From assembly GCA_029224465.1 (NCBI GenBank), contig JAQXUQ010000008.1:17272-81271 (forward strand): a DNA stretch of 64,000 nucleotides. Direction: 5' to 3'. This DNA is from Bacillota bacterium. GTDB lineage: Bacteria > Bacillota > Clostridia > Lachnospirales > Lachnospiraceae. The notes beneath the pieces were generated by a model. That model was not told the origin of the DNA, did not search any database, and saw nothing but the letters and a program-made list of their open reading frames with translations. Both the position numbers and the translations under genes were made by a program. Of this stretch, positions 16,741-26,954 are shown piece by piece (within the stretch, counting starts at the first letter, position 1; each line of letters starts with the position of its first letter).

Positions 16741-17820
16741 ATGGCTATGAATCGGGAAGACCGCGAGAAGGCATTAAGCGCTGCCGTATCGCAGATCGAG
16801 AAGGAGTTTGGCAAGGGCGCGATCATGAAGCTCGGAGACCCTTCCAACAATATGAATGTGGAGACTACGCCGACCGGTTCGCTGTCTCTGGATATTGCCC
16901 TGGGACTGGGCGGAATCCCGAAGGGAAGAGTTGTCGAGATCTACGGACCGGAATCTTCCGGTAAGACAACATTGACCTTACATATGGTTGCGGAGGTGCA
17001 GAGGCGCGGCGGTATCGCGGGATTCATTGATGCGGAACACGCGCTGGATCCTGTCTATGCGCGCAATATCGGCGTTGACATTGACAATCTGTATATTTCC
17101 CAGCCGGATTCCGGTGAGCAGGGACTTGAGATCGCGGAGACAATGGTGCGTTCCGGCGCGATCGACATTGTCGTTATCGACTCTGTTGCGGCTCTTGTGC
17201 CGAAGCAGGAAATTGACGGCGAGATGGGAGATTCCCATGTCGGTCTGCAGGCGAGACTGATGTCTCAGGCGCTGCGCAAGCTGACAGCGGTCATTTCCAA
17301 GACAAACTGCACGGTCGTATTCATCAACCAGCTGCGTGAGAAGGTAGGTGTCATGTTCGGCAGCCCGGAAACGACAACCGGCGGACGCGCACTCAAGTTT
17401 TATTCGTCCATCCGCATGGATGTGCGCAGAATCGAGGCGATTAAGCAGAACGGAGAGGTCATCGGCAACCGTACCAGAGTCAAGGTTGTGAAGAACAAGA
17501 TCGCGCCGCCGTTCAAGGAAGCCGAATTCGATATCATGTTCGGAAGAGGGATTTCGTATTCCGGCGACGTACTGGATCTTGCAGCAGGCGCGGACATCGT
17601 CAACAAGAGCGGCGCTTGGTACAACTATAACGGCGACAGGATCGGACAGGGGCGCGAGAACGCGAAGAAGTACCTGGAAGATCATCCGCAGCTTCTGTAT
17701 GAGATTGACAGAAAAGTGCGGGAGCACTACGGACTCGATCCGGATGGCGCGAGGACGCCTGCGCCGGAGGTTACTGCGGCAGAGGACACCGCACAGGAAG
17801 CCGCTGTCGTTCAGGAATGA
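16741..17820 (+). CDS. recA: Recombinase RecA
   Basis: ATP-dependent strand-exchange protein (359 residues) that also triggers LexA self-cleavage in the SOS response. The Walker A motif GPESSGKT lies at residues 69-76. Other marks are [10 protein letters not shown], the Walker B-type [11 protein letters not shown], the L1 loop [19 protein letters not shown] and the L2 region [19 protein letters not shown]. The acidic, Ala-rich tail (from ~335) is typical. The open frame extends upstream but the ATG at 16741 gives the family N-terminus, follows AGAAAGGA, and lies after the promoter and LexA box. It is followed by recX after 44 bases. Confidence 0.98.
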   Translation: MAMNREDREKALSAAVSQIEKEFGKGAIMKLGDPSNNMNVETTPTGSLSLDIALGLGGIPKGRVVEIYGPESSGKTTLTLHMVAEVQRRGGIAGFIDAEHALDPVYARNIGVDIDNLYISQPDSGEQGLEIAETMVRSGAIDIVVIDSVAALVPKQEIDGEMGDSHVGLQARLMSQALRKLTAVISKTNCTVVFINQLREKVGVMFGSPETTTGGRALKFYSSIRMDVRRIEAIKQNGEVIGNRTRVKVVKNKIAPPFKEAEFDIMFGRGISYSGDVLDLAAGADIVNKSGAWYNYNGDRIGQGRENAKKYLEDHPQLLYEIDRKVREHYGLDPDGARTPAPEVTAAEDTAQEAAVVQE

Positions 17821-17864
17821 GAGACCGGCGCGGCGGGACGCCGCTGCCGTGAGGTGGAAGAAAC

Positions 17865-18479
17865 ATGCTGATTACATCGATGACGAAGGCGGGCAGGACA
17901 AAGACCAGAATTACAATCGACGAAGATCTCACCATGGCCCTTTCGAATCGTGTAATCAGCATTTATGACTTTCACGAGAACAAGGAAATATCCGAAGAGA
18001 TTCTCGAAAATCTGCTTGCGCAGCTGCGGCAGGATGCAGTCAGGAAGTGCGGCGACCTGCTTTCCCGTTCGGATTATTCCGAGAAAGGCCTTCGGGACAA
18101 GCTTCTGCAGGCCGGTTATCCGGGTGTTGTGGCGGATGAAACGGTCCTTCGGATGAAAGAAGCACATTACGTTGATGACCGGCGGATGGCGGAGAGCTAT
18201 ATCCGCTATCATGCAAAGGACAGGAGCCTCCTGCGCATCCGGATGGATCTGCAGAAAAGAGGAATCCGGGAAGATCTGATCCGGGAACTCATCGAAGAGG
18301 CCGGGAAAAACATGGGAGAGGAAATCCGGGAACTCGAGCAGGTGCAGATCCGCGTTTACATGAGGAAGAAACATTTTGATCCCGAAACTGCCGATCCGGC
18401 CGCCAGACAGAAAATGACCGCATTTCTGCTGCGCAAAGGCTACACGCAGGAAGCGGTCAGAAGAGCATTCCGCGGTTGA
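17865..18479 (+). CDS. recX: Regulatory protein RecX
   Basis: Modulator of RecA (204 residues) that binds the RecA filament and limits its activity. It consists of repeated three-helix modules. Recognisable segments are LLSRSDYSEKGLRDKLLQAGY, DDRRMAESYIRYHAKDRS with LRIRMDLQKRGI, and the last repeat FLLRKGYTQEAVRRAF. A longer N-terminus (~50 residues) than E. coli RecX is normal in Firmicutes. The start follows GAGGTGGAAG. It lies directly behind recA with no terminator, so it shares SOS control. Confidence 0.93.
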   Translation: MLITSMTKAGRTKTRITIDEDLTMALSNRVISIYDFHENKEISEEILENLLAQLRQDAVRKCGDLLSRSDYSEKGLRDKLLQAGYPGVVADETVLRMKEAHYVDDRRMAESYIRYHAKDRSLLRIRMDLQKRGIREDLIRELIEEAGKNMGEEIRELEQVQIRVYMRKKHFDPETADPAARQKMTAFLLRKGYTQEAVRRAFRG

Positions 18480-18504
18480 CATCCGCGCCGATTATGTTTA
18501 ATAT
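18476..18504 (+). promoter_or_regulatory. Promoter of rny
   Basis: Consensus TTGACA (18476-18481) overlapping the recX stop codon, 17 bases, TAATAT (18499-18504). The predicted leader of ~110 bases includes a CTTTTC/GAAAAG hairpin around 18545-18566. Confidence 0.55.
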
Positions 18505-18621
18505 TTATTTGTTGTAAAACGTCAATCAGAATGCGGGATAGCAAGCTTTTCTTTCGTCTGGAAAAGATTTCGCATTCGCATTGTGCGATACAATATAACT
18601 GAATAAGGAGGTGCTCCTGTC

Positions 18622-20169
18622 ATGCTGGTTACGATCATTGCGGTGATTGTTACCCTTGCGATTGCGGTTCCCCTCAGTGTATTTCTCACGAACAGCCGGC
18701 GGAATGATGCCGACCGAAAGAAAGTGCAGAGTGCCGGGGATGAAGCGAGAGCAATTATTGACAAGGCCATTTCCGATGCTGAGAACAAGAAGCGGGAAGC
18801 TCTTCTGGAGGCTAAAGAGGAGAATCTCAAGGCCAGAAATGATCTGGAGAAGGAGATTCGGGACAGAAGGGCAGAGGTTTCACGCAACGAGAGAAGACTT
18901 CAGCAGAAGGAAGAGGCGCTCGACAAGAAGTCGGACGGACTGGAACGGAAGGAACAGTCCTTGTCATCAAGGGAAGATTCACTGCGCAAGAAGCAGGAAG
19001 AAGTTACGAAGCTCGGTGAACAGCGTACACAGGAACTCGAACGAATTTCAGGCCTGACTACTGAACAGGCAAAAGAATACCTTTTAAAACTTGTTGAAGA
19101 GGATGTGAAACACGATTCCGCTGTCATGATCAAGGAAGCGGAAGCGCAGGCAAAGGAAGAGGCGGACAAAAAGGCGAAGGAATATGTCGTCAGCGCAATT
19201 CAGAGGTGTGCCGCGGACCATGTCGCGGAAGCTACCATTTCGGTTGTGCAGCTGCCGAATGATGAGATGAAGGGCAGAATCATCGGCCGCGAGGGACGGA
19301 ATATCCGTACGCTCGAGACGATGACCGGCGTGGATCTGATTATTGATGACACACCGGAAGCCGTCGTTATCTCGGGCTTTGATCCGATCCGCCGTGAAGT
19401 GGCGCGTATCGCTCTGGAACGTCTGATCGTCGATGGCCGGATTCACCCTGCCAGAATCGAAGAGATGGTCGAGAAGGCCAAGAAGGAAGTCGAAGCCACA
19501 ATTAAGGAAGAGGGTGAAGCCGCGACGCTGGAAGTCGGTGTCCATGGCATTCATCCGGAGCTGGTAAGACTCCTTGGAAAAATGCGTTTCCGTACGAGCT
19601 ACGGACAGAACGCGCTCAAACATTCGATTGAGGTTGCGCAGCTCTCCGGACTTCTTGCCGGCGAGCTGGGACTGGATGTACGCATGGCGAAGCGCGCGGG
19701 TCTTCTGCATGATATCGGAAAGGCAGTCGATCATGAGATGGAAGGCTCCCATGTACAGCTTGGCGCGGAACTGTGCCGCAAGTACAAGGAATCGCCGATT
19801 GTGATCAACGCGGTTGAATCCCATCACGGAGATGCCGATCCGACCAGTCTTATCGCGTGCATTGTGCAGGCCGCGGACACGATTTCCGCAGCTCGTCCCG
19901 GTGCCAGAAGAGAAACGCTTGAGACTTATACAACAAGGCTCAAACAGCTTGAAGAAATCACCAACAGTTTTAAAGGGGTCAGCAATTCTTACGCTATTCA
20001 GGCGGGCAGAGAAGTTCGCGTAATGGTAGTTCCTGAAAAGATCAGCGATACCGATATGGTACTGCTTGCCCATGATATCTCCAAGAAGATTGAAGACGAG
20101 ATGGAGTATCCGGGCCAGATCAAGGTCAATGTAATCCGTGAATCAAGAGTGACGGATTACGCGAAGTAA
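18622..20169 (+). CDS. rny: Ribonuclease Y
   Basis: Membrane-anchored endoribonuclease (515 residues) that initiates decay of many mRNAs and organises the degradosome in Firmicutes. Visible in order: an N-terminal membrane span (residues ~2-22), a long charged coiled coil (~35-190), a KH RNA-binding domain ([15 protein letters not shown], ~215-275) and an HD phosphohydrolase domain with [22 protein letters not shown] and ESHHGD. The C-terminus [11 protein letters not shown] is the family ending. AAGGAGG precedes the start. The order recA-recX-rny is usual in Clostridia. Confidence 0.97.
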   Translation: MLVTIIAVIVTLAIAVPLSVFLTNSRRNDADRKKVQSAGDEARAIIDKAISDAENKKREALLEAKEENLKARNDLEKEIRDRRAEVSRNERRLQQKEEALDKKSDGLERKEQSLSSREDSLRKKQEEVTKLGEQRTQELERISGLTTEQAKEYLLKLVEEDVKHDSAVMIKEAEAQAKEEADKKAKEYVVSAIQRCAADHVAEATISVVQLPNDEMKGRIIGREGRNIRTLETMTGVDLIIDDTPEAVVISGFDPIRREVARIALERLIVDGRIHPARIEEMVEKAKKEVEATIKEEGEAATLEVGVHGIHPELVRLLGKMRFRTSYGQNALKHSIEVAQLSGLLAGELGLDVRMAKRAGLLHDIGKAVDHEMEGSHVQLGAELCRKYKESPIVINAVESHHGDADPTSLIACIVQAADTISAARPGARRETLETYTTRLKQLEEITNSFKGVSNSYAIQAGREVRVMVVPEKISDTDMVLLAHDISKKIEDEMEYPGQIKVNVIRESRVTDYAK

Positions 20170-20188
20170 CTTGTTTGCTGTAAGCTGT

Positions 20189-20222
20189 AAAGGCGGAAAC
20201 GCGGTGCGCTTCCGCCTTTTAA
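20189..20222 (+). terminator. Terminator of rny
   Basis: Arms AAAGGCGGAA and TTCCGCCTTT, with inner CGC/GCG pairs, followed by a short T-run. The U-tract is only about four bases, so termination may be partial and allow read-through into the Nudix gene. Confidence 0.65.
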
Positions 20223-20261
20223 CATATCCTGATATTTTTTACGCACGAAGGAGCGGAAGAT

Positions 20262-20798
20262 ATGGCAAACGGTAAATATGAGAGAATCGGCCGCGAACTT
20301 GTAAAACACGGTTCCATCATTGATATCTATTCGGACAGGATGTCTCTGCCGGACGGGCGCGAAGAAAACTGGGATTTTATTGATCACCTCGGCGCTGCCG
20401 CAGTTGTGGCAGTCCGTGATGATGGCTGTATTCTGATGGTTCGCCAGTTCAGGACAACGGTTTCGGATTATACACTGGAACTGCCTGCAGGCAAACGGGA
20501 CAGAAAAGGAGAAGCGTCCTCGGAAATCGCGGCGCGTGAGCTTTCCGAGGAGACAGGTTATACAGCGGATAAGCTCGAGCTGCTGGTCGGTTTTTATACA
20601 ACAATTGCTTTCTGCAGCGAACAGATTGATGTCTACCTTGCCACCGGACTGCATAAGGGAGAGCAGCATCTGGACAGCGATGAATTCTTAAGCGTGGAAG
20701 CTTATACGCCGGAGGAACTGGAACAGATGATCTACAGCGGTAAAATCATTGACGCCAAGACAACAGCGGGTATCCTTGCATACCTTCGGAGGAAATAA
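20262..20798 (+). CDS. Nudix hydrolase, ADP-ribose pyrophosphatase type
   Basis: Cytoplasmic 178-residue hydrolase. The Nudix box is complete: G at the start of GKRDRKGE, then AARELSEETGYT, which holds the metal-binding REXXEE glutamates. The surrounding layout (WDFIDHLGAAAVV, then ILMVRQFRTTVSDYTLELPAG, then FYTTIAFCSEQI) is that of NudF/ADP-ribose pyrophosphatases, which cleave ADP-ribose to AMP and ribose 5-phosphate. The start is placed by the GAAGGAGCGGAAG stretch. It ends three bases before the DAHP synthase gene; the two are surely co-transcribed although they have no obvious metabolic link. Confidence 0.9.
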   Translation: MANGKYERIGRELVKHGSIIDIYSDRMSLPDGREENWDFIDHLGAAAVVAVRDDGCILMVRQFRTTVSDYTLELPAGKRDRKGEASSEIAARELSEETGYTADKLELLVGFYTTIAFCSEQIDVYLATGLHKGEQHLDSDEFLSVEAYTPEELEQMIYSGKIIDAKTTAGILAYLRRK

Positions 20799-20801
20799 GC
20801 C

Positions 20802-21830
20802 ATGTCATTCACATTTGTACAGGCGCTGCCGACGCCGGCGGAAATCCGGGAGGCATACCCGCTTCCGGCCGCTTTCGCAAAACTCAAGGAGAAGCGGGAT
20901 CAGGAGATCAAGGACGTCCTGGCGGGAAAAGACCCCAGATTCCTGATGATTATCGGGCCCTGTTCGGCAGACAATGAAAGCGCGGTGTGCGAATATGTCT
21001 CCCGCCTTGCGAGAGTCAACGACCGGGTCTTAGAGAAGCTGCTTCTGATTCCCAGAATTTACACAAACAAACCGAGAACAACCGGCGAAGGATATAAAGG
21101 AATTACTTCCCAGCCGGATCCGCAGGGGCGAACGGATTTCAAGGCGGGCCTCATTGCCATGCGCAAGATGCAGATTCACGCAATTGAAGTGTCCGGACTG
21201 ACCGCTGCTGATGAAATGCTGTATCCGGATAACTGGGGATACGTGCAGGACATCCTGAGCTATGTCGCGATCGGGGCGCGCAGCGTTGAGGATCAGCAGC
21301 ACCGGCTTGCTACGAGCGGCTTTGATGTAGCCAGCGGCATGAAAAATCCGACGAGCGGAGATTTCAATGTGATGCTGAATTCTGTTTTCGCGGCACAGCA
21401 CCCGCACGAGTTCACCTATAGAGGATACGAGGTGCGTACGGACGGCAACCCGTATGCCCACTGCGTGCTGCGCGGCGCCGTCAATAAACGCGGCAATAAT
21501 ACGCCGAACTATCACTACGAAGACATTGTGCGGCTGATCGATCTGTATGAGAAACGGGATCTGAAAAACCCCGCCTGCGTCATCGATACAAACCACAGCA
21601 ATTCCAACAAGCAGTTCCGTGAGCAGATCCGTATCTCCAAGGAAGTGCTGCAGAACAGAAAATCCAACCCGGCGATCCGGGAAATGGTCAAAGGCCTGAT
21701 GATTGAAAGTTATCTGGAGGAGGGCTGCCAGAAGATCGGAGAAGGCATTTACGGCAAGTCAATTACCGACCCGTGCCTTGGCTGGGAAGACACTGAAAAG
21801 CTGATCCTGGAGATCGCGGAAATGGTGTGA
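20802..21830 (+). CDS. 3-deoxy-7-phosphoheptulonate (DAHP) synthase, AroG/AroF type
   Basis: First enzyme of the shikimate pathway, joining phosphoenolpyruvate and erythrose 4-phosphate (342 residues). It belongs to the class I alpha type: FLMIIGPCSADNE, IPRIYTNKPRTTGEGYKG (PEP site), GARSVEDQQHR, GMKNPTSG, and DTNHSNSNKQ. The last His/Asn-containing block and LMIESYLEEG carry metal and substrate residues. It has the N-terminal segment associated with feedback control in AroG-like enzymes, but the sensed amino acid cannot be told from sequence. No other aromatic-pathway genes are nearby. GGAGG precedes the start. Confidence 0.94.
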   Translation: MSFTFVQALPTPAEIREAYPLPAAFAKLKEKRDQEIKDVLAGKDPRFLMIIGPCSADNESAVCEYVSRLARVNDRVLEKLLLIPRIYTNKPRTTGEGYKGITSQPDPQGRTDFKAGLIAMRKMQIHAIEVSGLTAADEMLYPDNWGYVQDILSYVAIGARSVEDQQHRLATSGFDVASGMKNPTSGDFNVMLNSVFAAQHPHEFTYRGYEVRTDGNPYAHCVLRGAVNKRGNNTPNYHYEDIVRLIDLYEKRDLKNPACVIDTNHSNSNKQFREQIRISKEVLQNRKSNPAIREMVKGLMIESYLEEGCQKIGEGIYGKSITDPCLGWEDTEKLILEIAEMV

Positions 21831-21836
21831 GTCTGA

Positions 21837-21865
21837 TTGCCGCCATCATGAATCGGGGGTATAAT
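21837..21865 (+). promoter_or_regulatory. Promoter of glgA
   Basis: TTGCCG (21837-21842), 17 bases, perfect TATAAT (21860-21865). It begins seven bases after the DAHP synthase stop codon. Confidence 0.65.
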
Positions 21866-21901
21866 TTATTTGTGTTTGCAGCCACAAGGGGGTAAAGCTC
21901 T

Positions 21902-23350
21902 ATGAAAAACATTCTGTTCGTAGCTTCGGAAGGCGTTCCTTTCATCAAGACAGGCGGACTTGCAGATGTCGTAGGTTCTCTGCCGAAGGAAATTGACAAG
22001 AATTATTATGATGTCAGGGTATTCCTTCCCAAGTATTCCTGCATGCGGCAGGAGATGAAAGACCGCATGGAATACATTACCAGCTTCTACATGGACTTCG
22101 ACTGGAAGAGCATGTATGTCGGCATCCTGAAAGCGGAAGCGAATGGCGTTATCTATTACTTCATCGATAATGAAGAGCTTTTCAATACCTACAAACCGTA
22201 CACGGATGACGCGCTTTTTGAAATCAAGCGTTTCTCCTTCTTCTCGAAGGCGGTTCTTTCCGCTCTGCCGACGATCGGTTTCCGCCCGGATCTGATTCAC
22301 TGCCATGACTGGCAGACAGGACTTGTTCCGGTTTATCTGAAGGAACGTTTTCAGGAGAATGAGTTCTACCGCGGCATCAAGACGGTGATGACAATTCATA
22401 ACCTTCGTTTCCAGGGCAAATGGAATGTCCGGGATGTCGAGAATATCACCGGCTTATCCGGGTATTATTTCACACCGGATAAGCTGGAGGCATACAAGGA
22501 TGCGAATCTGTTAAAGGGCGGCATTGTGTACGCCGACGCGATTACGACGGTCAGCCCGACCTATGCGGAAGAAATCAAGACGCCGTATTACGGGGAGGGT
22601 CTCGACGGTATTCTGAACGCGAGAGCGCATGATCTCCGCGGAATCTTAAACGGCATTGACTATGACGAGTTCAATCCGGAAACCGATAAACGCATACCGC
22701 ACCCGTATAACGCTTCCAATTTCCGCAAAGAGAAGATCCGGAACAAAATGGAACTGCAGAAGGAACTGGGGCTGCGGCAGGATGAGAAGTGCTTCATGAT
22801 CGGCATTGTCTCCCGGCTGACGGATCAGAAGGGCTTTGATCTGATTGCCTATGTGATGGAAGAGATGCTGTCTCTCGATGCCATTCAGGTCGTTGTCCTG
22901 GGAACGGGAGAGGAACGCTACGAAAATATGTTCCGGTATTTCGATGAAAAGTATTCGGACAAGCTCGCTGCAAACATTTATTATTCGGAAGATATGTCGC
23001 ACAAGATTTATGCGGCAAGCGATGCTTTTCTGATGCCGTCTTTGTTTGAGCCCTGCGGACTCAGCCAGCTGATGGCTCTGCGCTATGGTACGGTTCCGAT
23101 CGTCCGTGAAACCGGCGGCCTCAAGGATACCGTTTCTCCTTACAATGAGTTTGAACAGACCGGTACCGGATTTACGTTCAGCAACTATAACGCGCATGAG
23201 ATGATGCATGCCGTGCGCTATGCGGAGCGGATTTTCTACGACAAGAAGAGAGACTGGAATCATATCGTCGACAGAGATATGGCGGCAGATTTTTCGTGGA
23301 AGGTATCGGCGGGCAAGTATCAGCTGATGTATGACTGGCTGATCGGATAA
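21902..23350 (+). CDS. glgA: Glycogen synthase
   Basis: ADP-glucose-dependent starch/glycogen synthase, GT5 family, 482 residues. The N-terminal ADP-glucose loop is KTGGLADVVGSLPKE (Lys near residue 19). Further marks are LIHCHDWQTGLVPVY, TIHNLRFQGKW, TTVSPTYAEEI, IVSRLTDQKGFDL and the C-terminal donor site PSLFEPCGLSQLMALRYGTVPIVRETGGLKDTV. It adds glucose to growing alpha-1,4 chains as a carbon reserve. No glgB, glgC or glgP is in the window. It is followed after 16 bases by a flippase gene, probably by chance of operon fusion. Confidence 0.96.
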   Translation: MKNILFVASEGVPFIKTGGLADVVGSLPKEIDKNYYDVRVFLPKYSCMRQEMKDRMEYITSFYMDFDWKSMYVGILKAEANGVIYYFIDNEELFNTYKPYTDDALFEIKRFSFFSKAVLSALPTIGFRPDLIHCHDWQTGLVPVYLKERFQENEFYRGIKTVMTIHNLRFQGKWNVRDVENITGLSGYYFTPDKLEAYKDANLLKGGIVYADAITTVSPTYAEEIKTPYYGEGLDGILNARAHDLRGILNGIDYDEFNPETDKRIPHPYNASNFRKEKIRNKMELQKELGLRQDEKCFMIGIVSRLTDQKGFDLIAYVMEEMLSLDAIQVVVLGTGEERYENMFRYFDEKYSDKLAANIYYSEDMSHKIYAASDAFLMPSLFEPCGLSQLMALRYGTVPIVRETGGLKDTVSPYNEFEQTGTGFTFSNYNAHEMMHAVRYAERIFYDKKRDWNHIVDRDMAADFSWKVSAGKYQLMYDWLIG

Positions 23351-23366
23351 GCCTCACAGGAGTTTT

Positions 23367-25034
23367 ATGACAGACAATTCCAGACGGACTTCGGACGGAG
23401 TGCTGGTACAGGCCGGGATTCTCGCGGCAGCAAGTATGATCGTGAGAATCGTCGGCCTTTTATACCGGGCTCCGTTAACCGCCATTATCGGCGATGAAGG
23501 CAATGGCTATTACGGCACTGCCTATAACATCTATACCATCATTCTGATGGTTTCTTCTTATAGTATTCCATCCGCTATTTCCAAACTGATCGCGCAGAAA
23601 AGGGCAGTCGGAGAATACAAAAACGCGCACAGAGTCTTCCTCTGCGCGGTTCTGTACGGTCTTGGCGTCGGGATCCTCGGAAGCGCACTGTTATACTTCG
23701 GCGCCGGAGCGCTTGTTCCCGCGGTCGCGGTGCCGGTTCTTCGCGTCTTTGCGCCGACCATCATATTCTTCGGAATTCTGGCAGCTCTTCGCGGCTATTT
23801 TCAAGGACATGGATCGATGGTGCAGACATCGGTATCCCAGATCCTTGAACAGCTCGCGAATGCGGTCGTTTCGATCGGTGCAGCCGCGGTTTTAATCAGG
23901 ATCGCCGCTGCAAACGGAGCGGATACAACGAAGAAGGCACAGATGGGCGCGTCGGGCAGCGCTCTCGGGACCGGCGCGGGTGTACTGGCCGCGCTCGTTT
24001 TCATGGCAGTCTGCTACCTGAAAGGCCGCGGTAAGATCAGAAGATCGCTGCAGGAAGATCAGACGGGCAGGTTAGATACGTACGGCCATATCCTGAAAGA
24101 AACGGTTCTTGTCATTACGCCGTTTATGCTCAGCGGCTTTATTCTGAATCTTACAACATCGCTGAATCAGACGATCTATTATAAAATCATGATCAATCTG
24201 CGCGGCATGGACGAAACGCTTGCGACGACGCTGTACGGGATTTTCTCGAACAAGGCGGTCGTAATTTCCAATATCCCGATCTCAATCGCAACGGCAGTGT
24301 CCTCGGCGATTATTCCCGGCATTTCGGCTTCGTTTGCAAAAGGAGATCTCGAGGATACGAAACGGCGCGTCACGAACGCAACAAGAATTACCGCGATGAT
24401 TGCGATTCCCTCGTTCGCGGGTCTGCTGACGCTCGCAAGACCTGTGACGATGCTGATGTTTCCGCAGATGGAGTCTCTGCCGATGGCATCGCGGCTTCTG
24501 TCGCTCCTTTCTGTCACGGTCGTGTTTTATTCGATTTCGACGATTACAAACGCGGCGCTGCAGTCGATCGGCAAGATGAGCATGCCTCTGGTTTCGGCGG
24601 GGATCGCGCTGATCGTGCAGACAGCAGCGCTGTGTCTGATTCTTGTGACAACAAACACGGATATTTATGCCCTTGTAATCGTGAGCGTGCTGTATTCCTT
24701 CATGATTTTTATCGTGAATGAGCTGTTTTTGAAGAAATATCTCGGAATCCGGCGGGATCTGAAGTTGCTGTTCATCCGTCCGCTTTTATGTGCGGCGGTG
24801 ATGGGAGCCGCGGCATGGATTGTCTATCATGCGGTTTGTCTCCTTGTTTCGGCAGCCGGACTGCACCGCGCGTATTTCGTGAATCTGACAGGCACTGCGG
24901 CAGGACTTCTTACCGCCGTAATTGTTTATTTCTTCCTGCTCATAAAGAGCCGTACTATGACGGAAGAGAATCTGCGGAGCCTTCCGAAAGGAGAGAAGAT
25001 CGTCCGGTTTCTCCGGAAATTCAAATGGCTTTGA
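23367..25034 (+). CDS. MOP-superfamily flippase, SpoVB/YtgP-like
   Basis: Integral membrane protein of 555 residues with about 14 predicted spans. It resembles the polysaccharide-biosynthesis (COG2244) family that includes SpoVB, YtgP and MurJ. The N-terminal signature QAGILAAASMIVRIVGLLYR with the following DEGNGYYGTAYNIY is characteristic. These proteins turn lipid-linked cell-wall precursors across the membrane; lipid II is a likely cargo in Firmicutes, but this is inferred. A loop near residues 185-200 is Ala/Gly-rich. AGGAG precedes the start. It ends at a terminator shared with rqcH. Confidence 0.9.
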   Translation: MTDNSRRTSDGVLVQAGILAAASMIVRIVGLLYRAPLTAIIGDEGNGYYGTAYNIYTIILMVSSYSIPSAISKLIAQKRAVGEYKNAHRVFLCAVLYGLGVGILGSALLYFGAGALVPAVAVPVLRVFAPTIIFFGILAALRGYFQGHGSMVQTSVSQILEQLANAVVSIGAAAVLIRIAAANGADTTKKAQMGASGSALGTGAGVLAALVFMAVCYLKGRGKIRRSLQEDQTGRLDTYGHILKETVLVITPFMLSGFILNLTTSLNQTIYYKIMINLRGMDETLATTLYGIFSNKAVVISNIPISIATAVSSAIIPGISASFAKGDLEDTKRRVTNATRITAMIAIPSFAGLLTLARPVTMLMFPQMESLPMASRLLSLLSVTVVFYSISTITNAALQSIGKMSMPLVSAGIALIVQTAALCLILVTTNTDIYALVIVSVLYSFMIFIVNELFLKKYLGIRRDLKLLFIRPLLCAAVMGAAAWIVYHAVCLLVSAAGLHRAYFVNLTGTAAGLLTAVIVYFFLLIKSRTMTEENLRSLPKGEKIVRFLRKFKWL

Positions 25035-25078
25035 GAAAAATCAAAGAGTCCCGGTAAAAATTACCCGGCTCTGAAGGG

Positions 25079-25115
25079 AAAGGACTGCGCCTTATTCTAT
25101 CAGGCGCAGTCCTTT
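25079..25115. terminator. Bidirectional terminator, flippase / rqcH
   Basis: Perfect 13-bp arms AAAGGACTGCGCC and GGCGCAGTCCTTT with an 11-base loop. The right arm lies inside the last codons of rqcH and the loop holds its stop codon. A second, weaker hairpin (around 25046-25071) lies just before it on the plus strand. Confidence 0.8.
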
Positions 25116-26894
25116 GATATCTGCCTTCGCGGTCAGAGAATAATTGCTGTGGTAAATGACAAAGCCCGGTCTTGCGCCGGAAGGCTTTTTAACGCCTTTG
25201 CGTTCGAGGTAGTCAATCTCCACGCGGCCGGCTTCTCTTCCCTGAGAGTAGTAGGCGGCAAGCGAAGCGGCCTCCTCAAAAGCTCTGTCAGGGATCTGTT
25301 CGAACGGCTTTCCGCCGGTGCATAAAATCACGTGAGAGCCGGGAACATCGTTCGCGTGAAACCAGATGTCCGTGGGCTTTGCGAAATGGAAAGTCAGCTC
25401 ATCGTTCTGGGTGTTGTTTTTCCCGACATACAGGTCATAACCGTCAGACGAGACATAGTGCAAGGGCCTTCCTTTCTGCACTCTGGAACTTCCTTTTCCG
25501 GAGCCCTTCTGCGGCTTCGCGTGGATAAAACCGGATTCTTCCAGTTCCCTGCGGATTTGCGCCAGATCCCCTTCCGTTGTTGACAGGTCCAGCGAAGTGC
25601 GGATGCTCCGGAGCTGACTGATTTCGGATTTTACCTGTTCTGTCAGCTGCGTGAGCGCCTCGGCGGTACGCTTCTGCTTCATATATTTGTCAAAATAGCG
25701 CTGCGCGTTCTGCTGCGGCGTTCTGGCAGGATCAAGAGGAACCTTTACCGTCTCTCCGGTATAATAATTCTCAAGCTGCGCGCTTTCCGCACCTTCCGGA
25801 ATATTGTATCCGTAGGTGTTTAACAGCTCGCCGTACAGACGGTACTTTTCTCTTTTCTGTGTATCTTTGAGCTGTTTGCTCTGCAGGTCGTATTTGTGCA
25901 CATCTCTTTCCAGAATGGTCTGCACAATCCGGCGGAGGTCCTGCGACTTCTGCCGGATTCTGGTGACGGCATTCTTTTCCTGATAGTAGTTTTCGATCAG
26001 AGCGGAGATGGAATCGTAAGTTCCGGATGGAAGATCCCGGTACATCGTAAGCGGAACCGCGCTGTATTCGACCGGCTCTCCCTGCGATAACGTGCCCGCC
26101 GCACCGAGATGGTAATACACCGTCGGCGTAAAATCTCCGTTCCGCACATAACCGAGCATCGTTTCAAAGGTGTTGTAGAAGAGCTCCTGCTCGTCCTCTG
26201 AGAGCTCCGATACGCTGCGGTCCTGACCAAGCCTTGCCCTGAAAACAGTCTCTTCGGCAATGATATTCGAAAAACCGGTAAAACTGCGGACCAGAAATGC
26301 CGCAGCCGGCACATGCTCTCCCTGTAATGCTGCAATGAAATTTTCCTTTGTCTCCGTAAGGGGATTCCTTTTTCCCTGCGTTTCCGGAATAAAGTATTCC
26401 CGGCCCGGTAGAACTTCCCGCACGGAACTGACCATCGCGGAGACATGTTTGATACTGTCCACAATGTGCGTATGCTCCTTGTCATCCAGAAGAATGATGT
26501 TGGAGTGCTTGCCCATGAGCTCGATGACGAGGACATGACGGCACAGATCCCCCATTTCATTCATATGTTCGATTTCAAACCGGATGCTGCGCTCGAGCCC
26601 GGGCTGCGTAACGGAAACGATTTTCCCGTTCTGCAGATATTTGCGCAAAAGCATGCAGAATGCAGGTGCGCTGGCAGGCGCCTGCCTGTTCGCATCTGTC
26701 AGATAGCAGAGCGGAAGAGACGGGTCCGCGCTAAGGCAAAGGCGTACCTGACCACCGCCTTTTTCCATCATAGGTTTTAATGTAAGAAGCAGTTCATCAC
26801 TTTCCGGCATGATGACGCGGAAAATTCGCGCGCCGGTGAGTCGGTCAGAAAGTTCGTTTGCAAGAGCCGCTGTTGTAAATCCGTCAAATGCCAT
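25092..26894 (-). CDS. rqcH: RqcH / NFACT family ribosome quality control protein
   Basis: NEMF-like factor of 600 residues that binds obstructed 50S subunits and recruits tRNA-Ala to add C-terminal alanine tails to stalled peptides. It was earlier called fibronectin-binding protein FbpA. The N-terminal NFACT-N starts MAFDGFTTAALANELSDRL. A GLER motif stands where the conserved D/R pair of NFACT-N occurs, a middle coiled coil spans ~280-430, and an NFACT-R domain near residues 475-570 contains DGYDLYVGKNN and DIWFHANDVPGSHVIL. The open frame extends to 27314, but the ATG at 26894 has GGAGG upstream, matches the family N-terminus, and lies downstream of the promoter. Confidence 0.94.
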   Translation of the reverse strand: MAFDGFTTAALANELSDRLTGARIFRVIMPESDELLLTLKPMMEKGGGQVRLCLSADPSLPLCYLTDANRQAPASAPAFCMLLRKYLQNGKIVSVTQPGLERSIRFEIEHMNEMGDLCRHVLVIELMGKHSNIILLDDKEHTHIVDSIKHVSAMVSSVREVLPGREYFIPETQGKRNPLTETKENFIAALQGEHVPAAAFLVRSFTGFSNIIAEETVFRARLGQDRSVSELSEDEQELFYNTFETMLGYVRNGDFTPTVYYHLGAAGTLSQGEPVEYSAVPLTMYRDLPSGTYDSISALIENYYQEKNAVTRIRQKSQDLRRIVQTILERDVHKYDLQSKQLKDTQKREKYRLYGELLNTYGYNIPEGAESAQLENYYTGETVKVPLDPARTPQQNAQRYFDKYMKQKRTAEALTQLTEQVKSEISQLRSIRTSLDLSTTEGDLAQIRRELEESGFIHAKPQKGSGKGSSRVQKGRPLHYVSSDGYDLYVGKNNTQNDELTFHFAKPTDIWFHANDVPGSHVILCTGGKPFEQIPDRAFEEAASLAAYYSQGREAGRVEIDYLERKGVKKPSGARPGFVIYHSNYSLTAKADIKGLRLIE

Positions 26895-26925
26895 AATTGC
26901 CTCCGGGAAGATTCTGCGTCCTCTT

Positions 26926-26954
26926 AGGATACAGCAAAAACAGCCTTGATACAA
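26926..26954 (-). promoter_or_regulatory. Promoter of rqcH
   Basis: On the minus strand: TTGTAT (complement of 26949-26954), 17 bases, TATCCT (complement of 26926-26931). Its -35 box overlaps the -35 box of the divergent yicC promoter by three bases. Confidence 0.6.
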